Shown here: positions 18,305 through 26,839 of the stretch, piece by piece
How the letters are laid out: every line of letters begins with the position of its first letter
How positions within the stretch are numbered: the first letter of the stretch is position 1
Origin: Lacrimispora celerecrescens
Lineage (GTDB): Bacteria; Bacillota; Clostridia; Lachnospirales; Lachnospiraceae
Assembly (NCBI RefSeq): GCF_000732605.1
Contig: NZ_JPME01000006.1
Location: forward strand, 144,567 to 208,566
DNA: 64,000 nt
Reading direction: 5' to 3'
Notes under the pieces: generated by a model
Seen by the model: only the letters and a program-made list of their open reading frames with translations
Databases searched by the model: none
Told to the model about the DNA's origin: nothing
Translations under genes and position numbers: made by a program

Positions 18305-18637
18305 ATGGATGAGAATTATGCTGTAGCATTTCAGCTCATTATGAACGCAGGAAATTCAAAATCGCTTTCCATGATGGCGATGGAGTCTGCCAGAGAATTT
18401 AACTTTGAGGAAGCGGAAAAATACTTAAAAGAGGCGGAGCTTGAGATGAGGTCCGCCCACCAATCCCAGATTGATTTGATCCAGCAGGAAGCTCAGGGGA
18501 ATCCTGTTGAAGTAAATATTATTCTGGTACATGCCCAGGATCACCTGACCATGGCTATGATGGCAAAAGATCAGGCAGCGGAGGTTTTAAACCTTTACCG
18601 GATGATCAAGGATTTAAAGGATGCCATTGAAAAGTAA
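18305..18637 (+). CDS. PTS lactose/cellobiose-family IIA component
   Basis: A 110-residue EIIA of the Lac/chitobiose family, a soluble trimeric helical protein that passes phosphate from HPr to IIB. The active-site His is His76 in VHAQDHLT, and the family HQSQIDLIQQEAQG segment precedes it (51-65). GGAGG lies just before the ATG. It is in an operon with a GH4 phospho-beta-glucosidase and close to separate IIB and IIC genes, so it very likely completes that cellobiose-type permease. The split of IIA from IIB/IIC into a different transcription unit is noteworthy but common in clostridia. Confidence 0.93.
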   Translation: MDENYAVAFQLIMNAGNSKSLSMMAMESAREFNFEEAEKYLKEAELEMRSAHQSQIDLIQQEAQGNPVEVNIILVHAQDHLTMAMMAKDQAAEVLNLYRMIKDLKDAIEK

Positions 18638-18657
18638 ATAAGCATTTACCCATAACA

Positions 18658-18697
18658 GCCTTCTTGCACACTGACATAATCTCAGGAGCAAGAAGGC
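18658..18697 (+). other. Hairpin between IIA and GH4 genes
   Basis: GCCTTCTTGC (18658-18667) pairs perfectly with GCAAGAAGGC (18688-18697) across a 20-base loop, followed by only a weak TTATTA. It could be an RNA-stability or partial attenuation element that sets the ratio between IIA and the hydrolase. Confidence 0.6.
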
Positions 18698-18727
18698 TTA
18701 TTACAATCCAGGAAAAGGAGAGACATT

Positions 18728-20056
18728 ATGGAAGGGATCAAAATCGTTACCATTGGGGGCGGCTCCTCTTATACACCGGAGCTGGTGGAAGGGTTTATCA
18801 AACGTTATGAAAAACTGCCCGTAAGAGAGCTTTGGCTGGTGGATATTGAAGAAGGAAGGGAGAAGCTGGAGACCGTAGGCGCCCTTGCACAGCGCATGGT
18901 TAAAAAAGCGGGACTTCCCATGAAGGTGATTCTGTCTTATGACAGGCGGGAGGCCTTAAAGGATGCGGATTATGTGACAACACAGATGAGAGTGGGACTG
19001 TTAGAGGCCAGAATCAAAGATGAACGGATCCCCTTAAGCCACGGCATGATTGGTCAGGAGACAAACGGGGCAGCCGGCATGTTCAAGGCATTCCGGACCA
19101 TTCCGGTGATTTTGGATATTGTAAAAGACATGAAAGAGCTTTGCCCGGAAGCGTGGATGATCAACTTCACCAATCCTGCGGGTATGATCACAGAGGCAGT
19201 GTTAAGATATACGGATTATAAAAAGGTGATCGGCCTTTGCAATGTGCCGATTAATATGGTGAATGGCTTTGCAAGATTGTTAGATGTGGAGCCGGAGCGG
19301 GTGACGATGGAGCTTTCCGGTTTAAATCACCATATTTTTGCAACCGATGTATTTGTGGATGGACAGTCAAGGCTGGAAGAAATCCTGGAAATCTATCAGC
19401 ACATCAGCGCTGAGGATGCTATTTCCATGAAGAACTTTTCCACCCTGCCGTTTTCACCGGAGTTTATCCGGGGACTTCACTGCATCCCCTGCCCCTATCA
19501 CAACTATTATTTCTTTACCAAAGAGCAGTTGGAAGAGGAGTTAAAGGAATACAAGGAAGGCCGGGTCCGGGGCGAAGTGGTGAAAAAGGTGGAGGAGGAA
19601 CTGTTTGAGCTGTACAAGGATGAGAACCTGGATGTTAAGCCCAAACAGCTGGAGATGAGAGGGGGTGCCAGGTACAGTGATGCTGCCTGCAACCTGATCT
19701 GCTCCCTGCACAACAATACGGGTGATATCCAGTATGTAGACGTTCGCAATAATGGGACGATCTCAAATCTCCCGGCAGACAGTGCCGTGGAAGTCGCCTG
19801 TATCATCACCAGCGGAGGACCAAAGCCCATTGCCGTAGGTGAGTTAAAGCCTCAGATTAATGGGACCATACAAACCATTAAGACCTTTGAGCGCCTGGTC
19901 TGCGAAGCAGCTGTCACCGGAAACCGGGATCTGGCAGTGACGGCTCTTAACATGAATCCTCTTTGTGCAAGCGATCACGATGCCAATGCAGTTATTGATG
20001 AATTGCTGGAAGCCCATAAAAAACACCTTCCGCAATTTTTTAACTTCATCAAGTAG
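18728..20056 (+). CDS. 6-phospho-beta-glucosidase, GH4 family
   Basis: A 442-residue NAD- and Mn-dependent glycosidase of family GH4 (LicH/CelF type). It hydrolyses PTS-delivered phosphorylated beta-glucosides such as cellobiose-6-phosphate by a redox elimination mechanism. Visible features are the N-terminal dinucleotide motif IGGGSSYTPE, MINFTNPAG, the metal-ligand Cys in GLCNVP, and GLNHH with the metal-binding His. The length is typical. It follows the IIA gene in one unit, with GGAGA before the start and a strong terminator behind. Confidence 0.93.
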   Translation: MEGIKIVTIGGGSSYTPELVEGFIKRYEKLPVRELWLVDIEEGREKLETVGALAQRMVKKAGLPMKVILSYDRREALKDADYVTTQMRVGLLEARIKDERIPLSHGMIGQETNGAAGMFKAFRTIPVILDIVKDMKELCPEAWMINFTNPAGMITEAVLRYTDYKKVIGLCNVPINMVNGFARLLDVEPERVTMELSGLNHHIFATDVFVDGQSRLEEILEIYQHISAEDAISMKNFSTLPFSPEFIRGLHCIPCPYHNYYFFTKEQLEEELKEYKEGRVRGEVVKKVEEELFELYKDENLDVKPKQLEMRGGARYSDAACNLICSLHNNTGDIQYVDVRNNGTISNLPADSAVEVACIITSGGPKPIAVGELKPQINGTIQTIKTFERLVCEAAVTGNRDLAVTALNMNPLCASDHDANAVIDELLEAHKKHLPQFFNFIK

Positions 20057-20104
20057 GGGCGCGGATTGCGAGTATCTGATTGACTGACAGAATACCAGAA
20101 TAGG

Positions 20105-20152
20105 AAAAATGCTGTGAAAATGACTGAAAAAGTCTGCTTCACAGCATTTTTT
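20105..20152 (+). terminator. Rho-independent terminator after the GH4 gene
   Basis: AAAAATGCTGTGAA pairs with TTCACAGCATTTTTT across a roughly 19-base loop. The T run is part of the right arm. Confidence 0.85.
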
Positions 20153-20233
20153 ATGGCGTTATAACGGATAAAATACCTGGTTGATAGGGAAAATATTAAT
20201 TATTAAATAAAAAGTTTATTTTTATTTTAGAAT

Positions 20234-20261
20234 TTGCTTGTGTTTTTGCATATGTTATAGT
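20234..20261 (+). promoter_or_regulatory. Promoter of the IIB-IIC-GH1 operon
   Basis: TTGCTT (20234-20239), 16-base spacer, TATAGT (20256-20261). The region upstream is strongly AT-rich. Confidence 0.55.
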
Positions 20262-20280
20262 ATTATATGGGTAAGAAGAA

Positions 20281-20294
20281 GTGGTCTAGACCAC
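20281..20294. promoter_or_regulatory. Perfect palindrome, likely GntR/UTRA operator
   Basis: GTGGTCTAGACCAC is a perfect 14-base palindrome lying 19 bases after the -10 box, where bound repressor would block elongation or initiation. It matches the core (TGGTCTAGACCA) of operators recognised by the HutC-subfamily regulators NagR/DasR. The GntR/UTRA gene at 24207 in the same operon is the natural candidate regulator. Confidence 0.75.
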
Positions 20295-20310
20295 AGAAAG
20301 GGGTGCGAGG

Positions 20311-20616
20311 ATGTATCATATTTTATTAGTTTGCTCAGCAGGAATGTCTACAAGCATGCTTGTAAAGAAAATGCAGGATGCAGCATCAGAAAAAGGCGTG
20401 GAGGCCACCATTTGGGCAGTGGGAGATTCTGAATCTGTTGAGGAAGTGAAAAAGGCAGATATTGTTTTATTAGGGCCTCAGGTTCGTTATCTTGAGAAAA
20501 AGATGAACGAGAGAGTGAAAAATGAGAAACCTGTGCTTGTCATCGATATGATGGCTTACGGCACGATGAATGGCGCCAAAGTACTGGATCAGGCGCTGGG
20601 GAAATTAAACGGGTAA
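20311..20616 (+). CDS. PTS lactose/cellobiose-family IIB component
   Basis: A 101-residue EIIB that receives phosphate from IIA on a cysteine and passes it to the incoming sugar. Cys8 sits in the P-loop VCSAGMSTS, the defining motif of the Lac/chitobiose EIIB fold, and a GPQVRY segment follows. Length is standard. It is the first gene of the operon, with the palindromic operator in its leader and a GCGAGG-type ribosome binding site just before the ATG. Confidence 0.94.
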   Translation: MYHILLVCSAGMSTSMLVKKMQDAASEKGVEATIWAVGDSESVEEVKKADIVLLGPQVRYLEKKMNERVKNEKPVLVIDMMAYGTMNGAKVLDQALGKLNG

Positions 20617-20677
20617 GTATGAAAAAGTAACTCCCCGTTTCAATCGTTTAGGGGAGGATAAAAGAGGGAGAAAAAGT

Positions 20678-22066
20678 ATGGGTGCATTTAATTCATTCAT
20701 GGAAGCAAAATTTATGCCAATCGCAGCTAAAATTGGCTCCCAGAAACATCTGGTTGCCATTCGTGATGCCTTCATAGCCATCATGCCAATAACCATGGTT
20801 GGTTCCATAGCAGTTTTACTTAATGTATTTTTAAGGGATCTTCCAAACCAGGCAGGCATGACCGGTTTTGTTCAGGCCATGTCTCCAATCATCAGTGTTA
20901 ACGGCAACGTATACTTTGGTTCTATTGTAATTCTTGCTCTGGCATTTGTTTTTGCCCTGGGCTATAATCTTTCTAAAACCTATGATGTAAACGCCATTGC
21001 AGGCGGAGTTATTGCATTTGCAAGCTTAGTCACCTGTATGGGCCAAAGCGCTACCTTCAACTATGAACTTCCAGGTGTTGCAGCGACGGCTGCTGATCAG
21101 CTGAAAGGTCTCGGACTTGATGTAACTGCCACAGCAGGCGGCGGTGTTGCATTAAATGGAGTCAGCGGCTGGGGATACTTAGGTTCCGGATACACCGGTT
21201 CCGGTGGTCTGTTTACCGCACTGATTATGGGCTTTATCTGTACCATGATTTACATAAAGCTGATGCAGAAAAAGGTTACCATCAACCTTCCGGATTCTGT
21301 ACCGCCAGCAGTAAGCAAGGCATTTGCGGCCATTGTTCCAGGTGTAATCGCCATTTATGCTGCAGGTATCTTAACCCAGATCTGTATAACCGCAACAGGT
21401 TCTACCATTAATGATATGGTTCTCAAATATATCCAGAGGCCGCTCCTCAGCTTGTCACAGGGCTTCTTCAGCGTAATCTTCATGGTATTCCTGATCCAGT
21501 TGTTATGGTTCTTTGGTCTCCATGGGCACAACGTACTGGCCCCTATCATGGACGGTATCTATTTAACGGCATTAAACCAGAACATTGAGGCATTTACCAC
21601 CAGCCAGAGCACTGCGAATCTTCCATACTTATGGACCCGCGGTTCCTTTGATGCCTACTGCCAGATGGGCGGTTCCGGAATTACCTTAGGACTTATTATC
21701 GCAATCTTCCTGTTTTCTAAGAGGGATGACCAAAAGGCCATTGCCAAGCTGTCCTGGCCCATGGGTGTATTTAATATCAATGAACCGATCATTTTCGGTA
21801 TGCCTATCGTATTGAACCCGGTGTATTTGATTCCATGGCTGATCGTTCCTCCGGTATGTGCGACCATCGCATATGGCGCAACTGCCATTGGCCTGATTCC
21901 TCCGGTTTTCGTAGCGGTACCCTGGGTAATGCCAGCAGGCATCTACGCCTTCCTTGCAACAGGCGGAAGCTTTATGGCAGCAATTGTATCATTGTTTAAT
22001 CTGTTTATATCTTTTGCTATCTGGACACCATTTGTAATGATGGCAAATAAGATGAAAAACGAATAG
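20678..22066 (+). CDS. PTS cellobiose/lichenan-type IIC permease
   Basis: A 462-residue integral membrane EIIC of the lactose/cellobiose family, with about ten hydrophobic segments. It translocates the beta-glucoside through the membrane. Family signatures include the WFFGLHGHN loop with the substrate-region His, the NINEPIIFGMP motif with its conserved Glu, and VPWVMPAG near the C terminus. It lies 61 bases after IIB with GGAGG-like spacing (GAGGGAG). Its C-terminal part is clearly related to the orphan IIC tail at 26289-26807, but that one is a different paralogue. Confidence 0.94.
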   Translation: MGAFNSFMEAKFMPIAAKIGSQKHLVAIRDAFIAIMPITMVGSIAVLLNVFLRDLPNQAGMTGFVQAMSPIISVNGNVYFGSIVILALAFVFALGYNLSKTYDVNAIAGGVIAFASLVTCMGQSATFNYELPGVAATAADQLKGLGLDVTATAGGGVALNGVSGWGYLGSGYTGSGGLFTALIMGFICTMIYIKLMQKKVTINLPDSVPPAVSKAFAAIVPGVIAIYAAGILTQICITATGSTINDMVLKYIQRPLLSLSQGFFSVIFMVFLIQLLWFFGLHGHNVLAPIMDGIYLTALNQNIEAFTTSQSTANLPYLWTRGSFDAYCQMGGSGITLGLIIAIFLFSKRDDQKAIAKLSWPMGVFNINEPIIFGMPIVLNPVYLIPWLIVPPVCATIAYGATAIGLIPPVFVAVPWVMPAGIYAFLATGGSFMAAIVSLFNLFISFAIWTPFVMMANKMKNE

Positions 22067-22086
22067 TAACATAGATTAAGTAGGAG

Positions 22087-22138
22087 CTGCCAGACCAGTT
22101 CACAGGGGATGTCCTGACAGAACTGATTTGGCAGTTCT
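22087..22138 (+). other. Intercistronic hairpin
   Basis: CTGCCAGACCAGTTC pairs with GAACTGATTTGGCAG with only wobble-type differences. No T run follows. It probably stabilises the upstream IIB-IIC message or moderates read-through. Confidence 0.5.
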
Positions 22139-22172
22139 TAAGTTTAGCAGAGAAAGAAGGGGAGAGCGCGCC

Positions 22173-22319
22173 ATGAAAAGCTGGACCATATTTTTAATCG
22201 CCATAGGCTGCCTGTTCATTACTGTATCACCCCAGCTTCCAACCTCTGCCATGTATATGACCGTTGGTCTGGTATTTGTACTGTTGGGTGCAGTCATGCT
22301 GATAAAGAAAAGGAAATAA
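22173..22319 (+). CDS. 48-residue two-helix membrane protein
   Basis: Starts at ATG 22173 with GGGGAGAG upstream; an earlier in-frame start at 22128 lies in the hairpin and is less likely. The product has two hydrophobic segments (about 4-18 and 28-43) separated by a short Pro/Ser turn, and ends in KKRK, predicting a small hairpin in the membrane with cytoplasmic ends. It sits between IIC and GH1 in the same operon, so a role as a small PTS-associated membrane factor is possible. No family recognised. Confidence 0.6.
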   Translation: MKSWTIFLIAIGCLFITVSPQLPTSAMYMTVGLVFVLLGAVMLIKKRK

Positions 22320-22332
22320 GGGGGTATAAGAT

Positions 22333-23724
22333 ATGAAACTTGAGTTTCCGGAAGGGTTTTACTTTGGAAGTGCAACCAGCGCCACCCAGTGTGAGGGAGG
22401 CGAGGAAAATGACGGGAGAGGGAAAAATATCTGGGATTTGTGGTATGAGGAAGAAGGCTATAAATTTCATGGAGCCATTGGCCCAGGCATTACCTCTGCT
22501 TTTTACCAGAATTATAAAGAGGATATTCAACTGATGAAGCAGACAGGCCATAATTCTTTTCGGACATCCATCAGCTGGTCCCGTATGTTTCCGGAGGGGT
22601 TCGGGGAGGTGAATGAAAAAGCGGCTGATTATTACCGCAGCCTGTTTCTGGAATTAAAGGAAAACGGGATCGAACCATTTGTAAACTTGTATCATTTTGA
22701 TATGCCCGTTAAGCTGCAGGAGCTGGGAGGCTGGGAAAACAGAAAGGTCGTGGATTATTATAAGGAATATGCCTGGACCTGTTTTAATTTATTCGGTGAT
22801 CTGGTGAAACACTGGTTTACCTTTAATGAGCCCATCGTCCATGTGGAATGCGGATATCTTCAAGGTTATCACTATCCCTGCAAGGTGGATCCCAAAGCGG
22901 CGGTTTCGGTGGCTTATCATACAGCACTGGCCAGCGCTTTAGCAGTGAAGGAATATCACAGCATGAAGCAGGAAGGAAAGATCGGGATTGTATTAAACCT
23001 GACCCCGGCTTATCCCAGAAGTTCCCATCCGGAGGACGAGAAGGCGGCAAAGATTGCAGAGCTGTTCCAGAATAAAAGCTTCCTGGATCCTGCCGTTAAG
23101 GGAATTTATGATCCGGAACTGGTTGCTCTCATAGAAAAGCATGGATTGCTTCCGACGGTTTCTAAGGAGGACTTAGAAGTCATCCGTCAGAACACGGTGG
23201 ATTTTCTGGGAGTAAACTACTATCATCCGTTCCGTGTCTGTGCAAAGGCCAATATTCCCAACCCGGCAGCGCCATTTATGCCGGAATATTATTTTGACAT
23301 CTATGATATGCCTGGCAAACGGATGAATCCATACAGGGGCTGGGAAATCTATCCCAGAGGTTTATATGACATTGCTGTCAATATCCGAGACAACTATGGA
23401 AACATTGAATGGATGGTTACAGAAAATGGCATGGGTGTGGAAAATGAGGGACGTTTTAAGATAGAAGGCATGATACAGGATGATTACCGCATTGAGTTCT
23501 ATAAGGAGCATTTGACCTGGCTTCATAAAGGGATAGAAGAAGGAAGCAATTGCATCGGATATCATGTTTGGACCTTTGTGGATTGCTGGTCATGGCTCAA
23601 TGCTTATAAGAACCGTTACGGGCTTGTGGAGCTGGATTTGGAAAACCAAAAGCGGACCATAAAAAAGTCAGGCTATTGGTATCAGGAGCTGCTTAAAAAC
23701 AATGGTTTTGAAACGGCTAAATAG
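22333..23724 (+). CDS. 6-phospho-beta-glucosidase, GH1 family
   Basis: A 463-residue GH1 enzyme that cleaves 6-phospho-beta-glucosides (retaining mechanism) in the cytoplasm. The acid/base Glu166 lies in TFNEP and the nucleophile Glu364 in VTENGMG. The GATSxTQxEG-like N-terminal motif (GSATSATQCEGG) fits the 6-phospho subgroup. It follows the PTS IIB/IIC genes in one operon; together with the GH4 enzyme upstream this locus has two mechanistically different phospho-beta-glucosidases, presumably covering different linkages. Confidence 0.94.
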   Translation: MKLEFPEGFYFGSATSATQCEGGEENDGRGKNIWDLWYEEEGYKFHGAIGPGITSAFYQNYKEDIQLMKQTGHNSFRTSISWSRMFPEGFGEVNEKAADYYRSLFLELKENGIEPFVNLYHFDMPVKLQELGGWENRKVVDYYKEYAWTCFNLFGDLVKHWFTFNEPIVHVECGYLQGYHYPCKVDPKAAVSVAYHTALASALAVKEYHSMKQEGKIGIVLNLTPAYPRSSHPEDEKAAKIAELFQNKSFLDPAVKGIYDPELVALIEKHGLLPTVSKEDLEVIRQNTVDFLGVNYYHPFRVCAKANIPNPAAPFMPEYYFDIYDMPGKRMNPYRGWEIYPRGLYDIAVNIRDNYGNIEWMVTENGMGVENEGRFKIEGMIQDDYRIEFYKEHLTWLHKGIEEGSNCIGYHVWTFVDCWSWLNAYKNRYGLVELDLENQKRTIKKSGYWYQELLKNNGFETAK

Positions 23725-23733
23725 GAGAGACAT

Positions 23734-24186
23734 ATGGAAGTAAGTCAAAAACTGAATGTAGAGGCAAAGGAATTTTTCAATGCCCTGGCGTCCTCGGTTG
23801 CCTATGATATCAGCCAGGCTACAGGGAAAAAGGTAAATCCTGACCAGATTTATTCCGGTTATCGCTATAAAAAGAAGATGAAAAATAAAATGGGGCAGGA
23901 AAACCATGTAGATGTGGTGATTAAGCAGTTTGTCTCTCCCAGCTGTTATGAGGCAAGCTTCCGCACCTCCCATGGGACAAATGTCATATTTTATGAGGTC
24001 GAAGATAGCAAAGACGGAAACATTATGGTACACTACAGGGAGGGATTTGAAGGGGAGAGTACTTCCTACTCCTTAAACTATAAAATTGTCTCTTGGTTTT
24101 ATCAAAAAGGATCCAAAAAGAGGGTTTCCAGGATGCTTTCATCCATGGAAAGCTTCATTAAGGGACAGAGGACAAAAGAGAATTAA
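23734..24186 (+). CDS. DUF3284 domain protein
   Basis: A 150-residue soluble protein with an SRPBCC-like look (alternating strands and a terminal basic helix, KKRVSRMLSSMESF). It matches the DUF3284 proteins that recur in cellobiose-type PTS operons of Firmicutes. Function is unknown. The start at 23734 follows AGGAGAG, nine bases after the GH1 stop. Conservation of context suggests a role in sensing or handling phosphorylated sugars, but nothing in the sequence shows catalytic residues. Confidence 0.8.
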   Translation: MEVSQKLNVEAKEFFNALASSVAYDISQATGKKVNPDQIYSGYRYKKKMKNKMGQENHVDVVIKQFVSPSCYEASFRTSHGTNVIFYEVEDSKDGNIMVHYREGFEGESTSYSLNYKIVSWFYQKGSKKRVSRMLSSMESFIKGQRTKEN

Positions 24187-24206
24187 AGGTGATAAGAGGT
24201 GATACA

Positions 24207-24881
24207 ATGGGGGCTCCGAAATATCAGAAAATAAAACAGGACCTTATGGAAGAAATTAAGGATGCGTCTGTCAATACCCCTATTGCATCAGAACGGGAAC
24301 TGGCCGGTCGGTATAATGCCAGCCGTATGACCGTGCGCAATGCTATAAATGAACTGGTGGAAGAGGGAGTATTATATAGAGATAAAAATAAAGGGACTTT
24401 TGTTGCAGACCAAAGGCTGATGAAAAAAAACACGTCCGCAGAGACTTTAAATAAGCCAATGGATGATACTTATGATTACAATGTAATCTATTTCAGTTCC
24501 TGCTTTTGCGATGAAAAGATCGCTGCCTGTCTGGAAATCGAGTCTGAGGACTGGATGATCCGGATCGTTCGTCTGAACCGGAAGAATGGAAAGCCTGTAA
24601 GTGTTGAGGAAATTTATTTGATCCAAAGCCTGATTAATGACAATGATTACAACAACTTAAATAAGCTCTTGGATCTGAAAGGATACATTGACGAGGGATC
24701 GGTTACACAGAAGTTTCTTCCTATTATAGTGCCTGTAAAATATATTAATCTGCTTCACGTAAAGCTGAATACTCCGATTATTATGGTTGAGAGCACCATT
24801 GTAAGCAAAAGCGGCAGCCCGGTCGTGTATATCAGAGAATTTAACAACCCGACTGAAAAAATAATTGAGATAACCACATAG
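24207..24881 (+). CDS. GntR/HutC-family transcriptional regulator with UTRA domain
   Basis: A 224-residue regulator. Residues about 5-70 form the winged helix (SERELAGRYNASRMTVRNAI, then a GTFVA wing), and the remainder is a UTRA effector-binding domain that in relatives binds phosphorylated sugars. Start at ATG 24207 is chosen because AGAGGTGAT precedes it; a GTG at 24189 would bury the ribosome binding site. It lies in the beta-glucoside operon and probably represses it through the GTGGTCTAGACCAC palindrome at 20281, and perhaps through the repeats at 24884-24980. Confidence 0.9.
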   Translation: MGAPKYQKIKQDLMEEIKDASVNTPIASERELAGRYNASRMTVRNAINELVEEGVLYRDKNKGTFVADQRLMKKNTSAETLNKPMDDTYDYNVIYFSSCFCDEKIAACLEIESEDWMIRIVRLNRKNGKPVSVEEIYLIQSLINDNDYNNLNKLLDLKGYIDEGSVTQKFLPIIVPVKYINLLHVKLNTPIIMVESTIVSKSGSPVVYIREFNNPTEKIIEITT

Positions 24882-24883
24882 TT

Positions 24884-24980
24884 GAAATGCCCGCAGTATA
24901 CCATAATCCCCCAAACTAGGCAGGAAAAAGGAAATACCCTGCGGGTATACCATTATGCCCATATGCTGGGCAGGAAAGTG
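24884..24980 (+). repeat. Two tandem imperfect 47/50-bp repeats between GntR and MupG genes
   Basis: Copy 1 (24884-24930) and copy 2 (24931-24980) both run GAAAT.CC..GC, then GTATACCAT.AT.CCC, then GGCAGGAAA. A third GAAA continues into the ribosome binding site of the next gene. Copy 2 has the palindrome GGTATACC (24944-24951) and copy 1 has AGTATACC (24895-24902). CCCGCAG and CTGCGGG, one in each copy, can also pair. They may be operators or RNA elements controlling mupG. Confidence 0.75.
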
Positions 24981-24995
24981 GAAAGGTGATTAATC

Positions 24996-26090
24996 ATGGG
25001 AAGACTTGGTATCTCCCTCTATCCGGAGCATTCCACTCCGGAACGGGATAAGGAATATATTCAGCTGGCCGGTAAATATGGGTTTCAGAGGATTTTTACC
25101 TGCTTGTTGAGCGTAGGGAATAAAAATAAAGATGAGATGATTCATGAATTCAGGGATATGATTGATACGGCCCATGAATACGGTATGGAAGTAATTCTGG
25201 ACGTGGCACCACCCGTTTTTGAAGCGCTGGGGGCTTCCTATGACAATCTGGCCCCCTTTAAAGAAATGCATGCAGATGGGATCCGGCTGGATGTAGGCTT
25301 TGATGGCATGAAGGAAGCCGCTATGAGCTATAACAGCGAGGGACTTAAGATCGAGCTGAACGCCAGCACCGATCCTAGCTATGTGTCAAATATCATGAAT
25401 CATCATCCGGTGCCGGAAAGAATCATTACCTGTCACAACTTTTATCCTCAGAAATATACGGGAATCAGTCTGGAGCATTTTGATTACTGCAACCAGGAAA
25501 TGAAAAAGCATGGTCTTAAGGTTGCGGCCTTTGTATCCAGCAACAATGAGAATACCTTTGGACCATGGCCTGTGAATGAGGGATTGTGCACTCTGGAGAT
25601 GCACAGGGGCCTGCCTGTGGATGCACAGGTACGGCATCTACTTGCAACCCGTATGGTAGATGATGTGATAATAGCCAATGCCTATGCATCTGAAGAGGAG
25701 TTAAAGGCCTGTGCCTCAGTGACTCCCGGAAAGCTGATGTTTGGCCTTCGCCTGGAAAAAGAATTGACGGAAACAGAGCGGGAGATTCTTTACTTTGACC
25801 GGCAGCATGCGGTCAGAGGCGATATCAGTGAATATATGATACGGTCCACCTGGCCGAGAGTCGTCTTTGCTGACAAGGCAGTACCTCCTGCCAATACCCG
25901 GGATTTAAAACGGGGGGATGTTGTGATTTTAAATGACGGTTATTCCCGCTATAAGGGAGAACTGCATGTTGTTCTAAAGGATATGCCTAATGACGGAAGG
26001 AAAAATGTGATCGGCTATATCCCTGATCATGAACTGGTACTGCTTGATTATATTAAACCCTGGAAGCTGTTTGGTTTTACAGAAGTATGA
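24996..26090 (+). CDS. mupG: DUF871/MupG-type 6-phospho-glycosidase
   Basis: A 364-residue protein of the DUF871 family: an N-terminal TIM-barrel-like domain (MGRLGISLYPEHST, LDVAPPVFEALG, GIRLDVGFDG, ITCHNFYPQKYTG, AFVSSN) and a small cyclophilin-like C-terminal domain. The characterised member MupG hydrolyses 6-phospho-N-acetylmuramyl-beta-1,4-N-acetylglucosamine, a cell-wall turnover disaccharide. No murQ or murR is present here, so the substrate may be another 6-phospho-disaccharide imported by the lost or neighbouring PTS. Start preceded by AAGGTGAT. It overlaps the next small gene by ATGA. Confidence 0.88.
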   Translation: MGRLGISLYPEHSTPERDKEYIQLAGKYGFQRIFTCLLSVGNKNKDEMIHEFRDMIDTAHEYGMEVILDVAPPVFEALGASYDNLAPFKEMHADGIRLDVGFDGMKEAAMSYNSEGLKIELNASTDPSYVSNIMNHHPVPERIITCHNFYPQKYTGISLEHFDYCNQEMKKHGLKVAAFVSSNNENTFGPWPVNEGLCTLEMHRGLPVDAQVRHLLATRMVDDVIIANAYASEEELKACASVTPGKLMFGLRLEKELTETEREILYFDRQHAVRGDISEYMIRSTWPRVVFADKAVPPANTRDLKRGDVVILNDGYSRYKGELHVVLKDMPNDGRKNVIGYIPDHELVLLDYIKPWKLFGFTEV

Positions 26091-26347
26091 TTACCATTTC
26101 CAGTCCCATGCAGCAGGATAATATTAAAGAACTATTATCTAATTACAGGGAAGGTGATGTAACATTTACTTTCAGTAAAAAAGAGGGCATAAAGCTCTTT
26201 TTTGAAGTTACCGGTAATCCGGCGGAGGCTGCAATAAAGGCAAAGGAATTAATTAAAAATACGACTTGGGGCAAAGTTCTTTATTTTCAACAGTACATAT
26301 GGTGTTGCTCAGCTGCAAAATTTAGCTGCTTACGAATCTGGAGCTGA
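26087..26347 (+). pseudogene. Small PTS-operon protein with a scrambled C terminus
   Basis: Starts in the mupG stop (ATGA). The first roughly 67 residues (MITISSPMQQDNIKEL to WGKVLYFQ) read like the small acidic/basic proteins that accompany DUF871 genes. The remaining 19 residues are the out-of-frame translation of a PTS IIC gene. The junction lies at about 26286-26292. The N-terminal domain may still be made, so loss of function is inferred. Confidence 0.6.
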
Positions 26348-26807
26348 GATTCCTTATAAATGGGTTTCAGGTTCTTTCGAGGCATTTGTTTGGCCTGGCG
26401 GTGCAGGTGTTACAATAGCTCTAATTGTTTCTATTTTAATCATGTCAAAACGTGCAGATTATAAAAAGGTGGGCAAGTTAGGTCTGGGACCGGGATTATT
26501 TAATATTAACGAACCAATCATGTTTGGTATACCTGTAGTTCTTAATCCTCTGCTGATTGTGCCGTATATTTTGGCTCCGCTTGCAACAGCAACTATTTCA
26601 TATTTTGTAACGATCTGGGGCCTGGTAAGCCCGGTGGTTATCAGTGTTCCATGGGTAATGCCTGTATTCTTGAGCGGATTCCTCGCTACAGCAGGTGACT
26701 GGCGTTCACTCGTACTTACTGCTGTCAATATGGCTGTTGCCTTTGCAATATGGGCGCCATTTATTATTGCTGCAAATGGTGTAGACTGTCCATCAGATAA
26801 CGGATAA
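26289..26807 (+). pseudogene. C-terminal remnant of a PTS IIC permease
   Basis: The frame from about 26289 reads YGVAQLQNLAAY, then WVSGSFEAFVW, NINEPIMFGIPVV and VPWVMPVFLSGFLATAG, and stops at 26807. This is the last third of a cellobiose-family EIIC, similar in layout to the intact one at 20678. It has no start codon or ribosome binding site of its own, and the front two thirds (and any IIB) are missing, consistent with one internal deletion. Confidence 0.85.
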
Positions 26808-26839
26808 TAAAAAGGTGGAAAATCAAAGACAGACCTGTT

